Positions 24,375 to 34,187 of a stretch of 64,000 bases of DNA are shown piece by piece. The notes beneath the pieces were generated by a model that worked only from the letters and a program-made list of their open reading frames with translations, was not told the DNA's origin and did not search any database. The translations under genes and the position numbers were made by a program. Within the stretch, counting starts at the first letter, position 1, and every line of letters begins with the position of its first letter. The DNA comes from Fluviicola sp. (GTDB lineage Bacteria; Bacteroidota; Bacteroidia; Flavobacteriales_D; Crocinitomicaceae). Location of the stretch: NCBI GenBank assembly GCA_029866325.1, contig JARWZO010000030.1, positions 62,001 through 126,000 on the forward strand, read 5' to 3'.

Positions 24375-26582
24375 TTAATTATCAATTGGGTAGCGAACCA
24401 GGTAATTGTTTGATTGGGAAATTAGCATAAGTGACCCGTCAGATTGCCGGTGTAGTGTACTTATGTTGCTTCCGTCAAACGATTCCTCTGAAATCAACTG
24501 ACCGTTTAATGCGTAAATATAATTTTTATTTGCGATTCCGTCTAATAACGTAATAATTGATTTCCCTCCGGCAGCACTTTGAATAGAAGCGCTTGAAATA
24601 TCATTAAAGCTCGGAGTGACGCTTCCCAGCACTTTATTGTCGGTTGTTACAAAGGTTATTTTGGAGGCTGTTTTCACAACGATAATCTGTTGTTTTCCAT
24701 TTGTTATCAGATCCTTAATGGAAATTGCTTTGCCACCGGACAGATTCGACACAATTCCTTTATGATTGATGGAAACCAGTTGACCTTGTTTTATTCCGAT
24801 GAAGATTGCTCCGTTTGCCGTTTTAACACTCCATAAATCACTTTCGGGAAGTTCAAATTCATTGAGCTTTCGCTTGCGGTCGATGGATAGATTCACGCCT
24901 TTATTCTTTCCTGCAATGGTAGCGGTAAGGTCGCCGGCATTCGACCAAACTACAATGGAGCTTTCTCTTGGCGAAAATGGAAGTTTGATCGTTGATTTTT
25001 GAGCTCCTACTTTTGTTAAAACAGTCAATAGTTGTTCACTGGCAATCGCCAGATAATCTGTTCCTTTCCAAGAATACGAAACTGCTTCTGTTAGTGGTGT
25101 TACGGTTAGTTTGATGGCATTGCCGTTTACATCATTTCCTCCTCTGGTTACTTGATGGATTTCCGATGTAGTGGTAATCAGCAACTCATTTCCCGAAGTA
25201 GAAAGACCGACTTTACCAACGATGGTTCCATTAATGGTTCTTTTCCATTTTTCTTCGTCGCCATTTATTCCATAAAGTATATTCTGTTTCGAGAGAACAA
25301 ACATAAAATCCGTACCCTGAATGGGGATCAGTTGTGCGATGCCTCCATCTATGCGAACGCTGGCGGTTGTTTCTTCCTCTTCCTCGGCTTCTTCGGGTTC
25401 GGCTACTTTTCCACCCAATTGCTGAACAACGGTGTGTTTTGAGTGTTCAAGCAAACTGAAACTACGGTGCTCGGCAGCATTAATTTTACGATAACTAACC
25501 CGTTTAGGGGCTTTTTCGAATAAGCGGGTTCTCAATGATTGATCCTGTGAAAGTGTTGCACCGGTTTCATAAGCACCAATAATGTCATCAATGGCTTGTT
25601 CGGTTGTTGCAATAAAAACGCGGTTATTGAAAACTTCGATGTACCAGCTTTTTGCTGAAAGCAATTGATTCGGAAGAGCCACATTGCGAATAAAGGCTTT
25701 GTTCTTATCAGAAGAGACACTGCTTTCGTCTAGGGAATTTCCCAGAATTGCAATGGGATCTTGCCCGGAAATACAATCGGTAACAATGCACGTGCGTTCG
25801 TCGTAACGGATGATCATTGCGCCGGTTTGAACCCACTCAAACAAAGGACTTTTTTTGCTACTGATTGATTGAAGGTATTCCTTTTCGAAAAACTCGAACT
25901 CCGAAAATTTGGCAGGAATAATATCCTGAAATGTTTCCTGATCGTCTGTGATTGCGTGAATGGAAGAAGCGTTTTCAGAAATATAACTGATTTCAGCCAC
26001 GCTGTTTCGATAAGCATTTTCGATCACAGCAACCCCGTTTCGCCATTGAATCAAGGTAGCGGAGCTTTTTCGGTCAACGTATTGCCATTGAACCGTTGAT
26101 TCACCCGGAGAAAAATCACCGGATTTAGAAAGCAGTAAGTATTCTTTGTTGTAAAGCGCATGCCAACCGTTAGAAAGACTAATCGATTTGGCTGATTCCA
26201 CTGTGGTTGAAATGCCCATGGAAGTAAAGTAACGGTCTATCAATTCAATGGTCCATGGTTTACTACGTTCCAACAATACAACTGATCGGGAAGAAGAGAA
26301 ATAGAAATGCTGAACGCGTTCTGTGTGGGTAAGAAGTGCTGCGTAGAATTCGTTTTTTGCCAGAAAAGAAAAAGCAGGTTCGGTATAATCGGGTTCCAAC
26401 GGTTTGTGAACTACAACAACCGATTCGTCGGCCTTCCCGAAAACGGTGTCCGGAGTAAGGCGGTCACCAAGCGATGAAAGGTTGATACAGACGTAACCAA
26501 TCCAAAGTAGAGAGATCACACCGAGTACACTTAAAATCGTTTTTCCCACAACCGTTAATTTACTTCCAAAAGTAAGGTGCAT
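24375..26582 (-). CDS. Membrane-anchored protein of unknown function
   Basis: 735 residues from the ATG at 26582; the frame can be extended three codons to a TTG, which I rejected. It has one N-terminal hydrophobic segment (about residues 10-33, ILSVLGVISLLWIGYVCI), so it is probably an inner-membrane anchor with a large periplasmic domain. The C-terminal half has repeated beta-strand blocks (about 400-735) that could be a propeller; a short acidic linker EPEEAEEEEE lies near residue 395. I do not recognise the family. It lies 48 bp after rnhB and 9 bp before the OmpA-type gene, which suggests co-expression and an envelope role. Confidence 0.7.
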   Translation of the reverse strand: MHLTFGSKLTVVGKTILSVLGVISLLWIGYVCINLSSLGDRLTPDTVFGKADESVVVVHKPLEPDYTEPAFSFLAKNEFYAALLTHTERVQHFYFSSSRSVVLLERSKPWTIELIDRYFTSMGISTTVESAKSISLSNGWHALYNKEYLLLSKSGDFSPGESTVQWQYVDRKSSATLIQWRNGVAVIENAYRNSVAEISYISENASSIHAITDDQETFQDIIPAKFSEFEFFEKEYLQSISSKKSPLFEWVQTGAMIIRYDERTCIVTDCISGQDPIAILGNSLDESSVSSDKNKAFIRNVALPNQLLSAKSWYIEVFNNRVFIATTEQAIDDIIGAYETGATLSQDQSLRTRLFEKAPKRVSYRKINAAEHRSFSLLEHSKHTVVQQLGGKVAEPEEAEEEEETTASVRIDGGIAQLIPIQGTDFMFVLSKQNILYGINGDEEKWKRTINGTIVGKVGLSTSGNELLITTTSEIHQVTRGGNDVNGNAIKLTVTPLTEAVSYSWKGTDYLAIASEQLLTVLTKVGAQKSTIKLPFSPRESSIVVWSNAGDLTATIAGKNKGVNLSIDRKRKLNEFELPESDLWSVKTANGAIFIGIKQGQLVSINHKGIVSNLSGGKAISIKDLITNGKQQIIVVKTASKITFVTTDNKVLGSVTPSFNDISSASIQSAAGGKSIITLLDGIANKNYIYALNGQLISEESFDGSNISTLHRQSDGSLMLISQSNNYLVRYPIDN

Positions 26583-26630
26583 CCGTTGCAATTTGCAGGA
26601 ATTATTGAGAAGTAGTTAACAGTGTGGTGT

Positions 26631-27242
26631 TTAATCAAACTGAAGCGTCAATTGCTCGCTTCCAAGTAAATTGAATGTTTGCCTGTGGTGTTCGCATGCA
26701 CCGAATTGTTGAATGGCTTTTCGGTGTGAAATGGTAGGGTAGCCCTTGTTTTCGATCCATTGATACATAGGAAACTGCTCATGAAGTTGTTCCATGTATT
26801 CATCACGGTAGGTTTTTGCTAGTACTGAAGCTGCGGCAATAGACTGATAAATTCCATCGCCCTTGATGATTGCATGCGCAATAAATTGACCGTTTTTCAA
26901 TATTTTATTACCGTCAATGAGTAATTCATGCGGCAAGGGCTGCAATTCGGCTGCTGCGCGATACATTCCCTTAAGACTGGCTTGAAGGATATTGATGGAT
27001 TCGATTTCCCGTTCCGAAACAAAACAAACATGATAACTGATAGCAGCACCTTCAATAATCGGACGCAATAAATCACGTTGTTTGCTTGTTAGTTTTTTAG
27101 AGTCGTTTAAAAGAGGGTGTGAAAAATCGGCAGGTAAAATCACTGCAGCTGCTACTACCGGACCGGCCAAACAACCTCTTCCTGCCTCGTCGCAGCCTGC
27201 TTCAACGATTCCTTGCGTTCTAAAAGGTAATAATTCTGCCAT
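26631..27242 (-). CDS. rnhB: Ribonuclease HII
   Basis: 203 residues from the ATG at 27242; a TTG two codons earlier is less likely. It removes RNA from RNA-DNA hybrids and misincorporated ribonucleotides. The active-site [11 protein letters not shown] motif is at residues 18-28, with D18 and E19 as metal ligands, the next Asp in LLIDGN, and [13 protein letters not shown] near 145. The candidate promoter ends 3 nt before the ATG, so the mRNA is probably leaderless. It is divergent from the small secreted-protein gene and heads the minus-strand operon toward the OmpA-family gene. Confidence 0.94.
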   Translation of the reverse strand: MAELLPFRTQGIVEAGCDEAGRGCLAGPVVAAAVILPADFSHPLLNDSKKLTSKQRDLLRPIIEGAAISYHVCFVSEREIESINILQASLKGMYRAAAELQPLPHELLIDGNKILKNGQFIAHAIIKGDGIYQSIAAASVLAKTYRDEYMEQLHEQFPMYQWIENKGYPTISHRKAIQQFGACEHHRQTFNLLGSEQLTLQFD

Positions 27243-27245
27243 GAA

Positions 27246-27276
27246 CAAATATTGGCAAAATTCTTGTATCTTTCAA
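27246..27276 (-). promoter_or_regulatory. Candidate rnhB promoter, overlapping a divergent -7 box
   Basis: On the minus strand, TTG (27276-27274), 20 nt, then AATATTTG (27253-27246), one mismatch from TAnnTTTG and 3 nt before the rnhB ATG. On the plus strand, TATCTTTC (27267-27274), one mismatch from the same box, could start the mRNA of the small secreted protein. The two would compete for the same DNA. Confidence 0.5.
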
Positions 27277-27332
27277 CCGAGAAACAACTTTCTTAAATAC
27301 TTTTACGTTTAAGATTAAAAGAAACCAAGATT

Positions 27333-27692
27333 ATGAAAAAGATATTACTTGCATTGGTGGTGATGTTGGCAACGTTTGCAGCATCTGCACAGAAAACGGC
27401 ATCACTTTCCGCTAAAGCTCTTGAGTCCGGGAAATCAACCGGCACGTTTGTATTTTTAATGCCGTCAGATATCACTACCGCTCAGGTTGATGAAGTAAAA
27501 GGTTACTACAAACAATATTTCACTGTTAACTACAATCAAGTAAAACACGAAGCTACTTTGGTGTTGATTGAGAATAAAGAAATGAATAAGCGTGTTATTT
27601 TACGTTTCTTATCTTCTCTAGGTACTCGCACAGTTAATGTTGATGGTACAGATAAAACCTTGGAAGATTTTTTCGATAACGATTTGAAATAA
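27333..27692 (+). CDS. Small secreted protein of unknown function
   Basis: 119 residues with a signal peptide (MKKILLALVVMLATFAASAQ). The mature part is about 100 residues with a probable alpha/beta pattern: VDEVKGYYKQYFTVNYNQV, then a strand ATLVLIENKE, then a helix MNKRVILRFLSSLG. It contains no cysteine. This layout resembles small metal-binding-like or heavy-metal-associated folds in outline only; no ligand residues are seen, so no function is proposed. It is a single-gene unit with its own strong terminator 28 bp downstream. Confidence 0.75.
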   Translation: MKKILLALVVMLATFAASAQKTASLSAKALESGKSTGTFVFLMPSDITTAQVDEVKGYYKQYFTVNYNQVKHEATLVLIENKEMNKRVILRFLSSLGTRTVNVDGTDKTLEDFFDNDLK

Positions 27693-27719
27693 TCGAATAG
27701 ATAGAACTTTTATTGAAGG

Positions 27720-27750
27720 CTCCGACAGAAATGTCGGAGTTTTTTTTTTT
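27720..27750 (+). terminator. Strong terminator after the small secreted protein gene
   Basis: CTCCGACA (27720-27727) and TGTCGGAG (27732-27739) form a perfect 8-bp stem with a GAAA tetraloop, followed by eleven T (27740-27750). Confidence 0.95.
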
Positions 27751-28078
27751 GACTTTATTTGAGATCCTATCACTAGTCGATCAAGTGATTATTCGGAGTG
27801 ATAACCCCCAGAGATCATCTTGTTCGAATTGTTTGATAACTCTTTACTGAATCAATAGAAGTTGAGTAATAGAGTTTAATAGATTTCACCCGAATTTACG
27901 TTGTTTTAGAAGGAAGTAACTGTTTTACTTGTTCTAAGCATAAACCTATATTCTTTGCAGATACATTGAGTCCACACGTTTTATGAATCGGATATTGCGA
28001 TGTTTCTATGAACTTGTTTTTCCTATTACAGTACCATTAGAAAATTGCTTGTATTTCTGTTGATGGAATTTCAAGAAC
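27751..28078. other. 328-bp gene-free stretch
   Basis: Lies between the terminators of two convergent transcription units. It is A/T-rich, and no reading frame, repeat, RNA gene or promoter could be supported. Confidence 0.6.
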
Positions 28079-28115
28079 AAAAAAAGACCCGTCTGCTTGA
28101 AGCGGACGGGTCTTT
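28079..28115 (-). terminator. Terminator after the T9SS SprB-repeat gene
   Basis: AAAGACCCGTC and GACGGGTCTTT (28083-28093 and 28105-28115) form an 11-bp stem, with a further GCTT/AAGC pairing in the loop and a seven-base T-run on the minus strand. It lies 19 bp past the stop at 28135. Confidence 0.93.
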
Positions 28116-28134
28116 GATAAATAGGGAAACGCTA

Positions 28135-30528
28135 TTATTGTTTCGCAACCGAAGAAACGATTGTTCTTTCAGTTGTTTGAATCACTACTTTATAGATACC
28201 TTTTGCCAAATGACGCATGTCGGTTGTAAAGACATTGTCAGATTTGGTCAATTCGGTAATGAATCGACCAGAAGCATCCAATAACGAAATTTTCGTAATG
28301 GTACCTTTGGTTGCTTCGATAGCCAAGAAATCAACTACCGGATTCGGGTAAATAACCACTCCGTAGTCAGCCAATTCACTGATTCCGGTAACATCTTCAC
28401 CTACCGTTACACTACTTGAAGAAATAACGCAACCGTTTACATCGGTAATGGTAACCGTGTAATCGCCTGGAGTTAATCCTGTAGCAGGATTTGTTGTGCT
28501 ACCATTACTCCACAAATAAGTATATGGAGCTGTTCCACCGGCAGGTGTAGCTGTTGCCGTACCATCATTACAGTTAGGGCAAGTCTCATCAGTTGCAACA
28601 GCAGAAGTTGAAAGTGCTGCAGGTTCTGTGATTGTTAAATTAACTACAGTAGCCTGGCAAGATGCAGAATCTGTAACTGTTACAGAGTAAGTGCCTGCAG
28701 CGCCTGTTAGTGTTTGGTTTGTAGAGCCGTCAGACCACAAGATGCTATAGCTTGGAGTTCCTCCCTGAATATCGATAGTGATACTTCCCGTTCCGCCGTT
28801 ACACAAAACATCAATAATAGTATCCATGGTTGCAGTTGGTGCGCCAGGGTTAGAAATGATAACGGAGTCGGTGAAGCTACAGAAGCCATTGTCCATTGTG
28901 TAGGTATAAACTCCGGCAAATAAACCTGAGATTGAATCATTGGTAGTATTATCTTCCCAAAGTACAGAATACCCCGGATCTAAGCTTAATGTGGCTGAAC
29001 CATCACTTTGTCCGCAACCCGCTGGTGTTGAACTTGCAAGCGAACCACCTGTTTCACCTACACATAAGTTAAAGTTTGGCCAAATGACAAATGATTTTGC
29101 AAAAGCAGCGCCAAATGATTCAGCAGGAGAAAATACTCCGGCTCCATTCGGGTTTGTTGGCCAGCTTACAAACACTGTGTTTGTTGTAAAGAGATCGTTT
29201 GTATTTCCCAATGCCAATGTAGAGTCAAATTCAATTGCCATGAAAGCATACTTTCCAGCTGGGAAATTGAGAATACCACCGCTGATAGGAAGTGTGTACA
29301 AGCGGGCAGAATCATCTGGATAAACCAGCGTATCTGTCATTGCGAAAACAGTAGTAGGAACTCCTGCACCATTGGTATTGTAGATAGCAACAGCTAGATT
29401 GGTGCCTGGATAACCTATTGTATAATAAGCGGAAACAGATTCTACATCAACAGCAGTCTCAAAGTTGAAGGTTTGTCCAACCAATCCACCATTACCAGCG
29501 CCAATGCCTAAGCTACCAACCACAGTTCCATCATCACGACGCATTAAATACGGATCTACTACCAAGTCTATCGGATCAACAACTGTATCATTACTGATTG
29601 TTTGATCTACAGCAGTCATGATTGGGTAGAATTTAAACGAGTAAACTCCGTCTTGTGTAGGTGTATAATTGATTGTTTTGGCATCCGTAGCACCTGAAGC
29701 TAATGAAGGAGTTGTTGTACTTTGAATAGTTGCTACTACTGTTCCGTTCAATGAAACTTTACAACCTAATGCAACATTGGTTGCAGCAGACATACCTTGG
29801 TTGTTGATACTTCCTTTCAATAAAATGTTTTGAGCAGTAGTCAATTGAGTGGATGGAGCAACAGTATATTCGCCATGTCCAACTGTTCCGTTAACTACAC
29901 GAAGGTCATTTGCCACTTGCACTTCAGCAATGACATCATCAATTAATAAAACGAATTTATCGTTGCTGTTGTTGCGGAAACCGATGTAAACAGTTTGACC
30001 GGCATAAGTGTTCAATGAAACCTGACGAGCTGTCCACGTAGTGTTTTCAGCTACAATGCTAAAAAGCTGGGTTGAGCTGGTAATTTGATTTCCAATCACC
30101 CCAGGTCCACCTGTTGGCGTAGAAGGAGCAACCATAATGCGTACTTCATAGCCATCAGGATAAGTTGCATCATAGGTTACAGCATTCCATTTCAAAACGG
30201 TATTAGGCTGTACAGTAAAAGAAGGTGACCACATCCAGTCGTTTGCCGTTGATGCAGGAGTTGTCCATGACGTACTGAACGCAGCTGAATCGGCAACGTT
30301 GTTGGCGAAGTCCTCGCGACGTTCCCACGCTTCGTTCACGTAATTAACTGCTGCGTTAGGCGTTCCGTTGTCCACATTTCGCAATAACCATCCTGAGGGA
30401 AAGACGTAGGTTCCAGCTCCACCTGCAGTAGGCCCGTTTATTCCGTCGAAGTCTTCGCTGAAGATAGTTTGTGCTTTTACCGACAAAACGGCAGTCAAAG
30501 CAATAGAAAAGAGTATTAGTTTTTTCAT
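28135..30528 (-). CDS. T9SS-secreted surface protein with choice-of-anchor J and SprB repeats
   Basis: 797 residues. Signal peptide 1-19 (VKAQ). Residues about 20-210 fit a choice-of-anchor J/MAM-like beta domain (IFSEDFDGING, VYIGFRNNSND). The middle (about 220-500) includes a CARDB-like segment. Residues about 510-720 contain SprB-type repeats with GTPSYSILWSDGSTNQTLTG and GTAPYTYLWSNGSTT. The last 70 residues are a type A sorting domain (YPNPVVDFLAIEA to GIYKVVIQT) that directs export by T9SS and attachment by a PorU-type sortase. SprB repeats are known from the gliding adhesin SprB; this protein is far shorter, so motility is not implied. Confidence 0.85.
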   Translation of the reverse strand: MKKLILFSIALTAVLSVKAQTIFSEDFDGINGPTAGGAGTYVFPSGWLLRNVDNGTPNAAVNYVNEAWERREDFANNVADSAAFSTSWTTPASTANDWMWSPSFTVQPNTVLKWNAVTYDATYPDGYEVRIMVAPSTPTGGPGVIGNQITSSTQLFSIVAENTTWTARQVSLNTYAGQTVYIGFRNNSNDKFVLLIDDVIAEVQVANDLRVVNGTVGHGEYTVAPSTQLTTAQNILLKGSINNQGMSAATNVALGCKVSLNGTVVATIQSTTTPSLASGATDAKTINYTPTQDGVYSFKFYPIMTAVDQTISNDTVVDPIDLVVDPYLMRRDDGTVVGSLGIGAGNGGLVGQTFNFETAVDVESVSAYYTIGYPGTNLAVAIYNTNGAGVPTTVFAMTDTLVYPDDSARLYTLPISGGILNFPAGKYAFMAIEFDSTLALGNTNDLFTTNTVFVSWPTNPNGAGVFSPAESFGAAFAKSFVIWPNFNLCVGETGGSLASSTPAGCGQSDGSATLSLDPGYSVLWEDNTTNDSISGLFAGVYTYTMDNGFCSFTDSVIISNPGAPTATMDTIIDVLCNGGTGSITIDIQGGTPSYSILWSDGSTNQTLTGAAGTYSVTVTDSASCQATVVNLTITEPAALSTSAVATDETCPNCNDGTATATPAGGTAPYTYLWSNGSTTNPATGLTPGDYTVTITDVNGCVISSSSVTVGEDVTGISELADYGVVIYPNPVVDFLAIEATKGTITKISLLDASGRFITELTKSDNVFTTDMRHLAKGIYKVVIQTTERTIVSSVAKQ

Positions 30529-30633
30529 AAAGTAGTGTAAATTTGAATAAAAGTAAGACTAATAAGATTCTAATCAAAATTCCTTCATCGAACTTTTAAC
30601 AAATCTACCTTCATCTAAGGAATATTTAGGAAC

Positions 30634-30659
30634 AAAAAAAGGCACCCGCTTCGGATGCC
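30634..30659 (-). terminator. Terminator after acyl-CoA dehydrogenase gene
   Basis: GGCATCCG and CGGGTGCC on the minus strand (30659-30652 and 30648-30641) form 8 bp with one T-G pair and a 3-nt loop, followed by seven T (30640-30634). Confidence 0.88.
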
Positions 30660-30681
30660 ATTAAGTATGAAATGAGTTGTT

Positions 30682-32460
30682 TTAAAGCGAATACGTATTT
30701 GCTGTAATTAATTGTTGAGCAATCTCTTGACGCAAATTTTTTGGATTAATCGGATTAGTTTTGGTGAATCGTTTTAATCCGGTAAGCATCATTCGTGCTT
30801 CGTCACCTTCGGCAAAAGACAAAATAGCATCTTTTGCTGCTTTGGCAATGCGGTCGGCTGTATCGTAAAAATAAGTTTGTGCAATCGCTATTTGAATGCT
30901 GGCGGTAGCTTCTCCTTTTTCAGCAATGAGTTTTTCAACCCGCAATAATACTGATTCTGCTTGGTAAGTCCAGCATATCAAGTCGGCCACATTCATCAAT
31001 ACTTCCTGTTCTTTTGAAAGTGTTTGCATCAATTTTTGGACAGCCGATCCTGCCACCATTAAAATGGTTTTTTTGAATCCGGTAAGGGCTTGTCTTTCTT
31101 GCGCCAAAGCGCCTTCAGGAAGTTCGGTCATTTCAGGGATACTCATGAGTTCTCCCGCAATTTTCATAGCCGGTCCCATCAAATCCAATTCACCTTTCAT
31201 CGCTCTGCGTAGCAGCATATCTACTATCAGCATACGATTGATTTCATTGGTACCTTCAAAAATACGGTTGATACGTGAGTCGCGATAAGAGCGTTCCACC
31301 GGCGATTCTGCCGAATAACCCATTCCTCCATAAATTTGAACGGCTTCATCCGAAACGTAATCAAGGCATTCTGAACCGGCAACTTTGATAATAGCGCATT
31401 CGGCTGCGAACTCTTCAATGCCTTTTAAGGTAGCGGCACCTTTTTCCATTCCACCGACAATAAGCGCTGCTATGGCATCATCAATGTTTTGTCCAGCCCG
31501 GTATAAAGCCGATTCAATAACATAAATACGAATAGCCTGCTCGGCCAATTTATAACGAATGGCACCGTATTTTGAAATCGATCTTCCGAATTGCTCGCGT
31601 TCGTTAGCGTAATTGATACTGTCGATGATGGTTTGTTTGGAACCGCCCAAAACACCTGCGCCAAGCTTTATTCGGCCAATATTAAGGATGTTCAAAGCAA
31701 TCTTAAACCCATTCTCACGCTCCGAAAGCATGTTCTCAACCGGAACTTTTACTCCGTTGAAGAAAATCTGACGGGTAGAAGAACCCTTGATTCCCATTTT
31801 TTTCTCTTCCGGATTAAGGCTAATTCCCTCGCTTTTGGCTTCCACTAAGAAAGCAGTCAGGTTTTTGTCGTCGTCGATTTTAGCAAAAACGGTAAGCAAA
31901 TCTGCAAAACCACCATTGGTGATCCACATTTTTTGTCCTTCCAGGGTGTAATAAGTTCCGTCGGCAGAAAGTGTTGCCTTCGTTTTACCTGAATTGGCAT
32001 CCGAACCCGAACTCGGTTCTGTAAGACAGTACGCGGCTTTCCATTCGCCGGAAGCTAACTTTGCTACATATTTTTCTTTTTGAGCCGCATTTCCATAATA
32101 CAATAATGGTAATGTACCAATACCGGTATGCGCACCATACGCCACAGAAAACGAATGTCCTTTTCCAAGGTGCTCTGTAGCAAGCAGCGAGGTTTTAAAG
32201 TCAACGCCCATTCCACCCAATTCTACCGGAACTGACATGCCTAAAACACCCAATTCCCCCGCTTTTTCTAATAACGCAGGCATAAGCCCTTCTTCCATTT
32301 TATCAATACGTTCCAAATTAGGCGTGATTTCCTGAGTAATGAAATCGTCGCACATTTGCGCAATCATTTGCTGTTCTTCCGACCATTCTTCGGGTGTAAA
32401 AATGTCTTGATGCTGAACATCTCTGATAATGAATTCTCCTCCTTTAATTGGCGTTGACAT
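30682..32460 (-). CDS. Acyl-CoA dehydrogenase (long, VLCAD-like)
   Basis: 592 residues, longer than the usual 380 because of a C-terminal helical extension (about 430-592), as in mitochondrial VLCAD and its bacterial relatives. It is a flavoenzyme for the first step of beta-oxidation. AYCLTEPSSGSDANSGKT (about 140-157) is the FAD/substrate signature 1, and QIYGGMGYSAESPVERSYRDSRINRIFEGTNEINR is signature 2; the catalytic base is expected in this class near the EGTNE stretch or in the loop before it. It belongs functionally with the thiolase and FadN genes nearby but has its own promoter and terminator. Confidence 0.93.
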   Translation of the reverse strand: MSTPIKGGEFIIRDVQHQDIFTPEEWSEEQQMIAQMCDDFITQEITPNLERIDKMEEGLMPALLEKAGELGVLGMSVPVELGGMGVDFKTSLLATEHLGKGHSFSVAYGAHTGIGTLPLLYYGNAAQKEKYVAKLASGEWKAAYCLTEPSSGSDANSGKTKATLSADGTYYTLEGQKMWITNGGFADLLTVFAKIDDDKNLTAFLVEAKSEGISLNPEEKKMGIKGSSTRQIFFNGVKVPVENMLSERENGFKIALNILNIGRIKLGAGVLGGSKQTIIDSINYANEREQFGRSISKYGAIRYKLAEQAIRIYVIESALYRAGQNIDDAIAALIVGGMEKGAATLKGIEEFAAECAIIKVAGSECLDYVSDEAVQIYGGMGYSAESPVERSYRDSRINRIFEGTNEINRMLIVDMLLRRAMKGELDLMGPAMKIAGELMSIPEMTELPEGALAQERQALTGFKKTILMVAGSAVQKLMQTLSKEQEVLMNVADLICWTYQAESVLLRVEKLIAEKGEATASIQIAIAQTYFYDTADRIAKAAKDAILSFAEGDEARMMLTGLKRFTKTNPINPKNLRQEIAQQLITANTYSL

Positions 32461-32483
32461 AATCGAATCGTATTAATGTGTTT

Positions 32484-32491
32484 CAAACTTA
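32484..32491 (-). promoter_or_regulatory. Acyl-CoA dehydrogenase promoter -7 box
   Basis: TAAGTTTG on the minus strand matches TAnnTTTG, 23 nt before the ATG at 32460. No clear -33 element. Confidence 0.5.
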
Positions 32492-32687
32492 CAGCTAAAA
32501 TTAATTAAAAAGATATTATTATGCAAGCATAGTAATATTATTTTACTGTTTATTTTTTAGGTTGAAATAGCCATGCCTTTTGATTCGATGTTCATTCGAA
32601 GTTAAAATGAGGTTATTTAACGATAAATGTTGATATTTTATCGAAATGAATGAATAAAATCTCTAATTTCGGTAAAACACTAACAAC

Positions 32688-34184
32688 ATGGCAACTGCGA
32701 ATATCCTATCTACACTGCAGCGACTGGTCTCAGGAATTGAAGAAAGCATCGTTATTTTCAATGAGCAAGGAATTATTCTTCATGCCTCTGATCGTTTGTG
32801 CGAGTTACTGGTGCAAAAAGACTTGGAAGGCCAGTCGATATTTGACTTTATAGAAGGAAAATCCGATTCGGTAAAAATGTGGTTGGGGAATTTAACGCAT
32901 GCTCATTTCAAGGATTTGAGAATCAAAATGATTCGAAACGGAAGTACGTTTCCGGCTCGACTGCGCATGGCGGCTTGGTCGGTGAATGGAGGTGGTTTTG
33001 TGGTGATGTCTTCCATTGTTGATGGAACTTTCATCGAACGGAAAAAGCGCGATTTACTTCGAAAAACTATTACGATTGAGCATCTTTCCAAATCGCGAAA
33101 GATCAGAACAGGGAAGCTGAATGAAGCGATTTATGAGATTTTGGAAATGTCATCAAAAGCGATGCGGGTAGAGCGCGTAAATGCCTGGTTGTTCAACGAC
33201 ACTGCTACAATGATTGATTGTATCGGTAATTACGATGCTTTAGTTCCAGGATTGGTGGCTCAGGAAAGTTTACCAAGAATTGAGATGCCGAATTATTTCA
33301 AGTTATTTGAAACGGAAAAAATTATTTTGTCTTCGCGGTCGCAAGAGTCGGAGATTACCAAGGAGTTGATGGACTCGTACTTGATTCCGAATGAAATCTA
33401 CTCCATGATGGATGTGCCTTTGCGCATCGAAGGGGAAATAATCGGGGTGATTTGTTTTGAGCAAGTTAGGAAACAGCGTGATTGGACCTTGCAGGATCAA
33501 AAATTTGGGCTTATTGCTGCGCAAATGGTGTCGTTGTCGGTAGAAACGCATAAACGGAAAATTGCCCAGCAAGGGTTGGAAAACGCGCTTCGTCAACAAC
33601 AACGTTTAATGGTAGAAACCAACCACCGCATTAAAAATAACCTGGCGATTACTACTAGTTTGATGCGCATGCAGTTGGATAAATGCAAAGACGATTTTCA
33701 CCGAGGATTGATTCAGGATGCGGTGAATCGAGTGAATTCTATTGCGGCATTACATCAATTACTTTCCGAGTCGGAAAATAAACATCGAATTCGATTTGCA
33801 GCCTACGCCGAACAGTTGATGCAAGGCTTACGTGAATCGTTGTCTGATCCTGATAAACCGATTCAATTGGTTGCTACAATAGAAGATTGTGAAATAGCCA
33901 GTTCTCTTGCAATTACGCTAGGACTGGTCATCAACGAAACAGTTACCAATTCATTCAAGCACGCGTTCAACGAGCAACGAGCAGGTCTGATTCGCGTAGA
34001 TATGGAACTCAATGGCCCTATGGCTCGACTCACAATTTCAGACACTGGAAAAGGATTTTCCGTCTCAGAAGCACATGGTCAGGGATTTGAAATTATCGAA
34101 GGATTGGCACAGCATATTGATGCCCAACTAACTACTTCAACCGAAGCTGGATCAACGATCATATTGGATTTTCGACTGCGGTAG
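32688..34184 (+). CDS. PAS-GAF sensor histidine kinase (HisKA_2 family)
   Basis: 498 residues and no membrane segment, so it is cytoplasmic. Residues about 8-120 are a PAS domain (ESIVIFNEQGIILHASDRLCELL). Residues about 135-290 are a GAF domain (YSMMDVPLRIEGEIIGVICFEQ). Residues about 300-390 are a HisKA_2 dimerisation domain with the phospho-accepting H313 in ETNHRIKNNLA. The HATPase_c domain follows, with the N box NETVTNSFKHAF and the G box SDTGKGF. No response regulator is adjacent, so it is an orphan kinase. It is convergent with the thiolase gene, with 3 bp between stops. A small hairpin CGATAAA/TTTATCG at 32621-32643 lies upstream. Confidence 0.88.
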   Translation: MATANILSTLQRLVSGIEESIVIFNEQGIILHASDRLCELLVQKDLEGQSIFDFIEGKSDSVKMWLGNLTHAHFKDLRIKMIRNGSTFPARLRMAAWSVNGGGFVVMSSIVDGTFIERKKRDLLRKTITIEHLSKSRKIRTGKLNEAIYEILEMSSKAMRVERVNAWLFNDTATMIDCIGNYDALVPGLVAQESLPRIEMPNYFKLFETEKIILSSRSQESEITKELMDSYLIPNEIYSMMDVPLRIEGEIIGVICFEQVRKQRDWTLQDQKFGLIAAQMVSLSVETHKRKIAQQGLENALRQQQRLMVETNHRIKNNLAITTSLMRMQLDKCKDDFHRGLIQDAVNRVNSIAALHQLLSESENKHRIRFAAYAEQLMQGLRESLSDPDKPIQLVATIEDCEIASSLAITLGLVINETVTNSFKHAFNEQRAGLIRVDMELNGPMARLTISDTGKGFSVSEAHGQGFEIIEGLAQHIDAQLTTSTEAGSTIILDFRLR

Positions 34185-34187
34185 CGC

